Positions 61,823-64,000 of a stretch of DNA of 64,000 bases are shown here, piece after piece. The translations under genes were made by a program, and so were the position numbers. Each line of letters starts with the position of its first letter. Position 1 is the stretch's first letter. The stretch lies in contig JACJZI010000012.1 in the NCBI GenBank assembly GCA_020635655.1, positions 56,367-120,366 on the forward strand, read 5' to 3'. This stretch comes from Flavobacteriales bacterium (lineage in GTDB: Bacteria > Bacteroidota > Bacteroidia > Flavobacteriales_F > PHOS-HE28). The notes below the pieces were generated by a model. That model worked only from the letters and a program-made list of their open reading frames with translations. It was not told the origin of the DNA and did no database searches.

Positions 61823-63454
61823 CTAGTTCGACCCGCCGTTGACCTCCTGCACAACACCGTCAACAACGCTCATAGCGGTTCTAAAGTCAACCTTGAAGAA
61901 CTCTCGTCCAGGATTCACCCTGTATTTGTTCAGACGCTCATGCGCTAGAGCTTCGGCGGCGACACAATCCCTAACCCACCATTCGTTCGCGACTAGGAAC
62001 TTATCGACCGCACCACTAGTGGAAGACAAATCCTTTGCTCGTTCGGCCGCTGAGCGCGTCGTCCTACCAACCTTGAAAACGTCAATTGGATGTGCGGCAT
62101 TCCGCATTAGGTATACATGCCCAGCATTCGCTTGCCCTTGGCTGTCCCAATCCCGCGCCGCATCTCGCGAAATTGACATGGTCTGCTTGTCCTTTTCCCT
62201 CCATGTTAAAGTCTGTTGGACCCATGTTCTACCGTGAATTGGGTTCCCATTCTTGTCAGTGCCTAGAGCGTTGTGCTGCAAGCTCTTCCAGTATCCATTG
62301 GTCTCAATATTGAAGTCCCCCTCAGTGAAGTAGATCGCATCAGACTGAGGCTCGCTTGACTTATTGACAACCCATACTGTTCGGCTGAACACCTTCATAC
62401 TAACTGGGACAGCTTTTGTGTCCCTTACGAAGAACCGTTTCCCTCTTTCGGCGGCTAGTCGCGTTGGATGGTCCTCACTGGTTATCTGGTCCTCGACCGT
62501 GTCTAGGTAGTATGGCAGGTATAGGCACTTGGCAGCAAGCTCAAACAAGGACGAATACAAGCCTATTCTTTGGACCATTGACTCATAGGTCGACCTATGC
62601 TTCAGGTCAGGGAACTCTCCCTTTGAGTTGACCATACCAGAAATGTCGTCCGTAATCGTGATGTAGGAATCACCGGCATCCTGCTGCACATATCTGGCAT
62701 CAATGGTACCCGTTTCGATGTCTATGCGACAATGCACAAGCGTCTTCCAATACGATGTCTTACCGAACAACTTGACGGCCTCCCTAACTCGCTCCTTGTC
62801 TGGCCGAAATTGCTCTTTCCCCGGAGCTGGTGTGAAGGAGAGTTCAGCCAACCTCTTGGACTCAGCATCGGTATCGGCTGCGTTTCCGGTCAGTAGCAGA
62901 ACAACCACTTCATGACCCCTGCGGACCAATGAAATGCCGCCAATCACATAGCGATCACCAGCGTCACTAGAAAAGGTGATATCCTCAAGCTCATCGGTTA
63001 TATCGAAGTGATAAACCAAATCCTCGACCATGTGGTCAAGTATGAGATCTTTGGTTTCTTTGAAGTCACCCGAGGTCACGAAATCCACGTAGTCAAATAC
63101 TGAAAGCATATGATGCTCCTCCTCGAGAAGTTTGAAGAACAACAACTCCTCGTCGTAGTCAAAGAAAGCCTCAAGCGTGTTGAACGATGAAGGCATCTTG
63201 TCCAACCCGTAGTTGAACGCTCTATAGTTGAACTCCCTGAGGGAGTATCGAATCTCATTGTCCATTGGCAGACCAGCACCATTGGACATCTGTACCTCCA
63301 AGATCGAGGTAGCCCTCTTGAATTGAGTCTTTACAAATCGCTTGAATTCTGGGTCATCGCGGAGGTCCCGGAAGTCCGGTTCATTCCTTACTAATTCCGT
63401 TCCTGCAGAAGCGAGGGAGAATGCCGCCCTCCGTTTCAGATGCTCCTTAGCCAT
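61823..63454 (-). CDS. T5orf172 (GIY-YIG-like) protein with novel N-terminus
   Basis: 543 residues. The last 100 (444-543) form a T5orf172/MUG113 domain, a GIY-YIG relative: HVYLMRN, FKVGRT, RAKDLSSTSGAV, AEALAHERLNKYRVNPGREFFKVD. Tyr448, Arg464 and the Glu of AHERL stand where the family's catalytic residues do. The first 440 residues match nothing I know: acidic helices (YDEELLFFKLLEEEHHML), then an alpha/beta core with FEDYxF-free strands such as DRYVIGGISLVRRGHEVVVLLLTG and RFFVRDTKAVPVSMKVF. GC is near 50 %. Its own promoter element lies 8 bases before ATG 63454. Possible nuclease in phage defence; unproved. Confidence 0.8.
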   Translation of the reverse strand: MAKEHLKRRAAFSLASAGTELVRNEPDFRDLRDDPEFKRFVKTQFKRATSILEVQMSNGAGLPMDNEIRYSLREFNYRAFNYGLDKMPSSFNTLEAFFDYDEELLFFKLLEEEHHMLSVFDYVDFVTSGDFKETKDLILDHMVEDLVYHFDITDELEDITFSSDAGDRYVIGGISLVRRGHEVVVLLLTGNAADTDAESKRLAELSFTPAPGKEQFRPDKERVREAVKLFGKTSYWKTLVHCRIDIETGTIDARYVQQDAGDSYITITDDISGMVNSKGEFPDLKHRSTYESMVQRIGLYSSLFELAAKCLYLPYYLDTVEDQITSEDHPTRLAAERGKRFFVRDTKAVPVSMKVFSRTVWVVNKSSEPQSDAIYFTEGDFNIETNGYWKSLQHNALGTDKNGNPIHGRTWVQQTLTWREKDKQTMSISRDAARDWDSQGQANAGHVYLMRNAAHPIDVFKVGRTTRSAAERAKDLSSTSGAVDKFLVANEWWVRDCVAAEALAHERLNKYRVNPGREFFKVDFRTAMSVVDGVVQEVNGGSN

Positions 63455-63462
63455 GCTTCATG

Positions 63463-63470
63463 CTAAAGTA
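63463..63470 (-). promoter_or_regulatory. -7-like element (TACTTTAG)
   Basis: Matches TAnnTTnS, 8 bases before ATG 63454. Confidence 0.35.
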
Positions 63471-63529
63471 GATCGACGCAATTAGTTCCACATGCCCAGG
63501 TTTGAGCAGCATCGTAGGAAACACGCATT

Positions 63530-63620
63530 GCGTGAGCGATTGCAGCGGAAAGCCCGCAGCCGGTAATCCGGCGAGGACTTGCAGCGGAAAGCGCGACGGC
63601 GAGTCTTCGAGCAGGCACGC
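63530..63620. repeat. Direct repeats flanking a hairpin
   Basis: TTGCAGCGGAAAGC occurs at 63540-63553 and 63579-63592. Between them GCCGG-TAAT-CCGGC (63559-63572) can fold into a hairpin. The whole is framed by GCGTGAGCGA and GAGCAGGCACGCCC. It resembles intergenic repeats often seen downstream of genes in this phylum, from memory only. It lies between carB and the T5orf172 gene. Confidence 0.6.
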
Positions 63621-63629
63621 CCAAAGAAA

Positions 63630-64000
63630 CTACCTGCTCAAGTACATGCTCCTCTCCCCATACACCTGCCGGAAGAACGGATCCTTCAGGTCCTTGATGA
63701 AGTAGATGGCCTCGCCCGTCGACTTCATTTCGGGGCCGAGGCTCTTGTCCACGTTGGGGAACTTGTCGAACGAGAAGACGGGCACCTTGATGGCATAACC
63801 GTCCAGCTTGGGTTTGAAGGCGAAGTCCTTGAGCTTGTGGCCGAGCATCACCTTGGTGGCCCAGTTGACATAGGGCTCACCGTAGGCCTTGGCGATAAAA
63901 GGCACAGTTCTACTCGCGCGGGGGTTGGCCTCGATCACGTACACGGTGCCGTCCTTCACGGCGAACTGGATGTTCACCAGGCCGACGGTCTTGAGCGCCA
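63630..64000 (-). CDS. carB: Carbamoyl phosphate synthase large subunit (partial, C-terminal end)
   Basis: The last 123 residues; the gene enters from the right edge. VNIQFAVKDGTVYVIEANPRASRTVPFIAKAYGEPYV is the second ATP-grasp domain of CarB, with the metal-binding EANPR, and SFDKFPNVDKSLGPEMKSTGEAIYF its closing part. The protein then stops at GERSMYLSR, so the C-terminal MGS-like allosteric domain of E. coli CarB (about 120-140 residues) is absent, as I recall for other Bacteroidota CarB proteins. It makes carbamoyl phosphate for pyrimidines and arginine. Confidence 0.93.
   Translation of the reverse strand, partial: ALKTVGLVNIQFAVKDGTVYVIEANPRASRTVPFIAKAYGEPYVNWATKVMLGHKLKDFAFKPKLDGYAIKVPVFSFDKFPNVDKSLGPEMKSTGEAIYFIKDLKDPFFRQVYGERSMYLSR

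Noticed and set aside
1..64000. tRNA, rRNA, transposase, integrase, CRISPR array or prophage
   Set aside because: I scanned the non-coding gaps and the protein set; no cloverleaf-like segment, transposase motif or regularly spaced repeat series is visible.

Overview
The window comes from the chromosome of a member of the Bacteroidota, most likely a GC-rich relative of the Flavobacteriales; the species cannot be named. The evidence is: six secreted proteins whose C-termini look like type IX secretion (T9SS) sorting domains; a YtxJ-type bacillithiol redox protein; a CarB that stops before the allosteric domain; Bacteroidota-type neighbour sets (PASTA / secreted protein / RluD / Ddl, and RlmH / DUF4783 / NadC / YihY); no purine-rich ribosome binding sites; and a TAnnTTTG-like promoter element in front of most transcription units. 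Base composition, judged by eye, is about 60-65 % GC, with two poorer patches (46.1-48.1 kb and 61.2-63.5 kb). I found no tRNA, rRNA, insertion sequence or CRISPR array.

Layout. 1-8.5 kb: the start of a secreted protein, YtxJ, a PIF1-like helicase with a MenE-like ligase, and the leftward PASTA - T9SS protein - RluD operon. 8.6-28.8 kb: a surface-glycan region with glycosyltransferases, FkbM-type and other methyltransferases, a fucosyltransferase-like enzyme, a flippase, a polymerase-like membrane protein, and an acyl-decoration module made of ACP, FkbH-like protein, MaoC-SDR fusion and GNAT protein. The housekeeping genes ddl and rdgB and a YdjC-type deacetylase lie among them. 28.8-35.2 kb: rlmH, then DUF4783 - nadC - yihY, then an M1 peptidase that seems to be fused to an Omp85-like barrel, and a DUF2147 protein.

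35.2-46.0 kb: a T9SS type-B adhesin broken by one in-frame TGA, then a leftward operon reading DUF4834-like - YfhO - glycosyltransferase - sulfotransferase - flippase - glycosyltransferase. 46.1-51.5 kb: a second FkbM methyltransferase and three T9SS cargo proteins (LamG-like, beta-helix, arylsulfotransferase-like). 51.6-60.1 kb: a ferredoxin reductase-like enzyme, a pentapeptide-repeat protein, LtrA, a gingipain-like T9SS protein, a YiiX-type peptidase and small stress or accessory genes. 60.1-63.6 kb: an accessory segment with a toxin-antitoxin pair, an unknown four-helix membrane protein, a 543-residue protein with a T5orf172 nuclease-like end, and structured repeats. 63.6-64 kb: the 3' end of carB.

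How the genes fit together. Most non-housekeeping genes build, decorate or export surface material. Lipid-linked glycans would be assembled by the glycosyltransferases, modified by methyl, acyl and sulfo groups, moved by two flippases, and complemented by T9SS cargo. Genes are packed tightly: many ATGA start/stop overlaps, two tail-to-tail gene overlaps of about 50 bp, and promoter elements often only 4-13 bases before the start codon, which suggests widespread leaderless or near-leaderless mRNAs.
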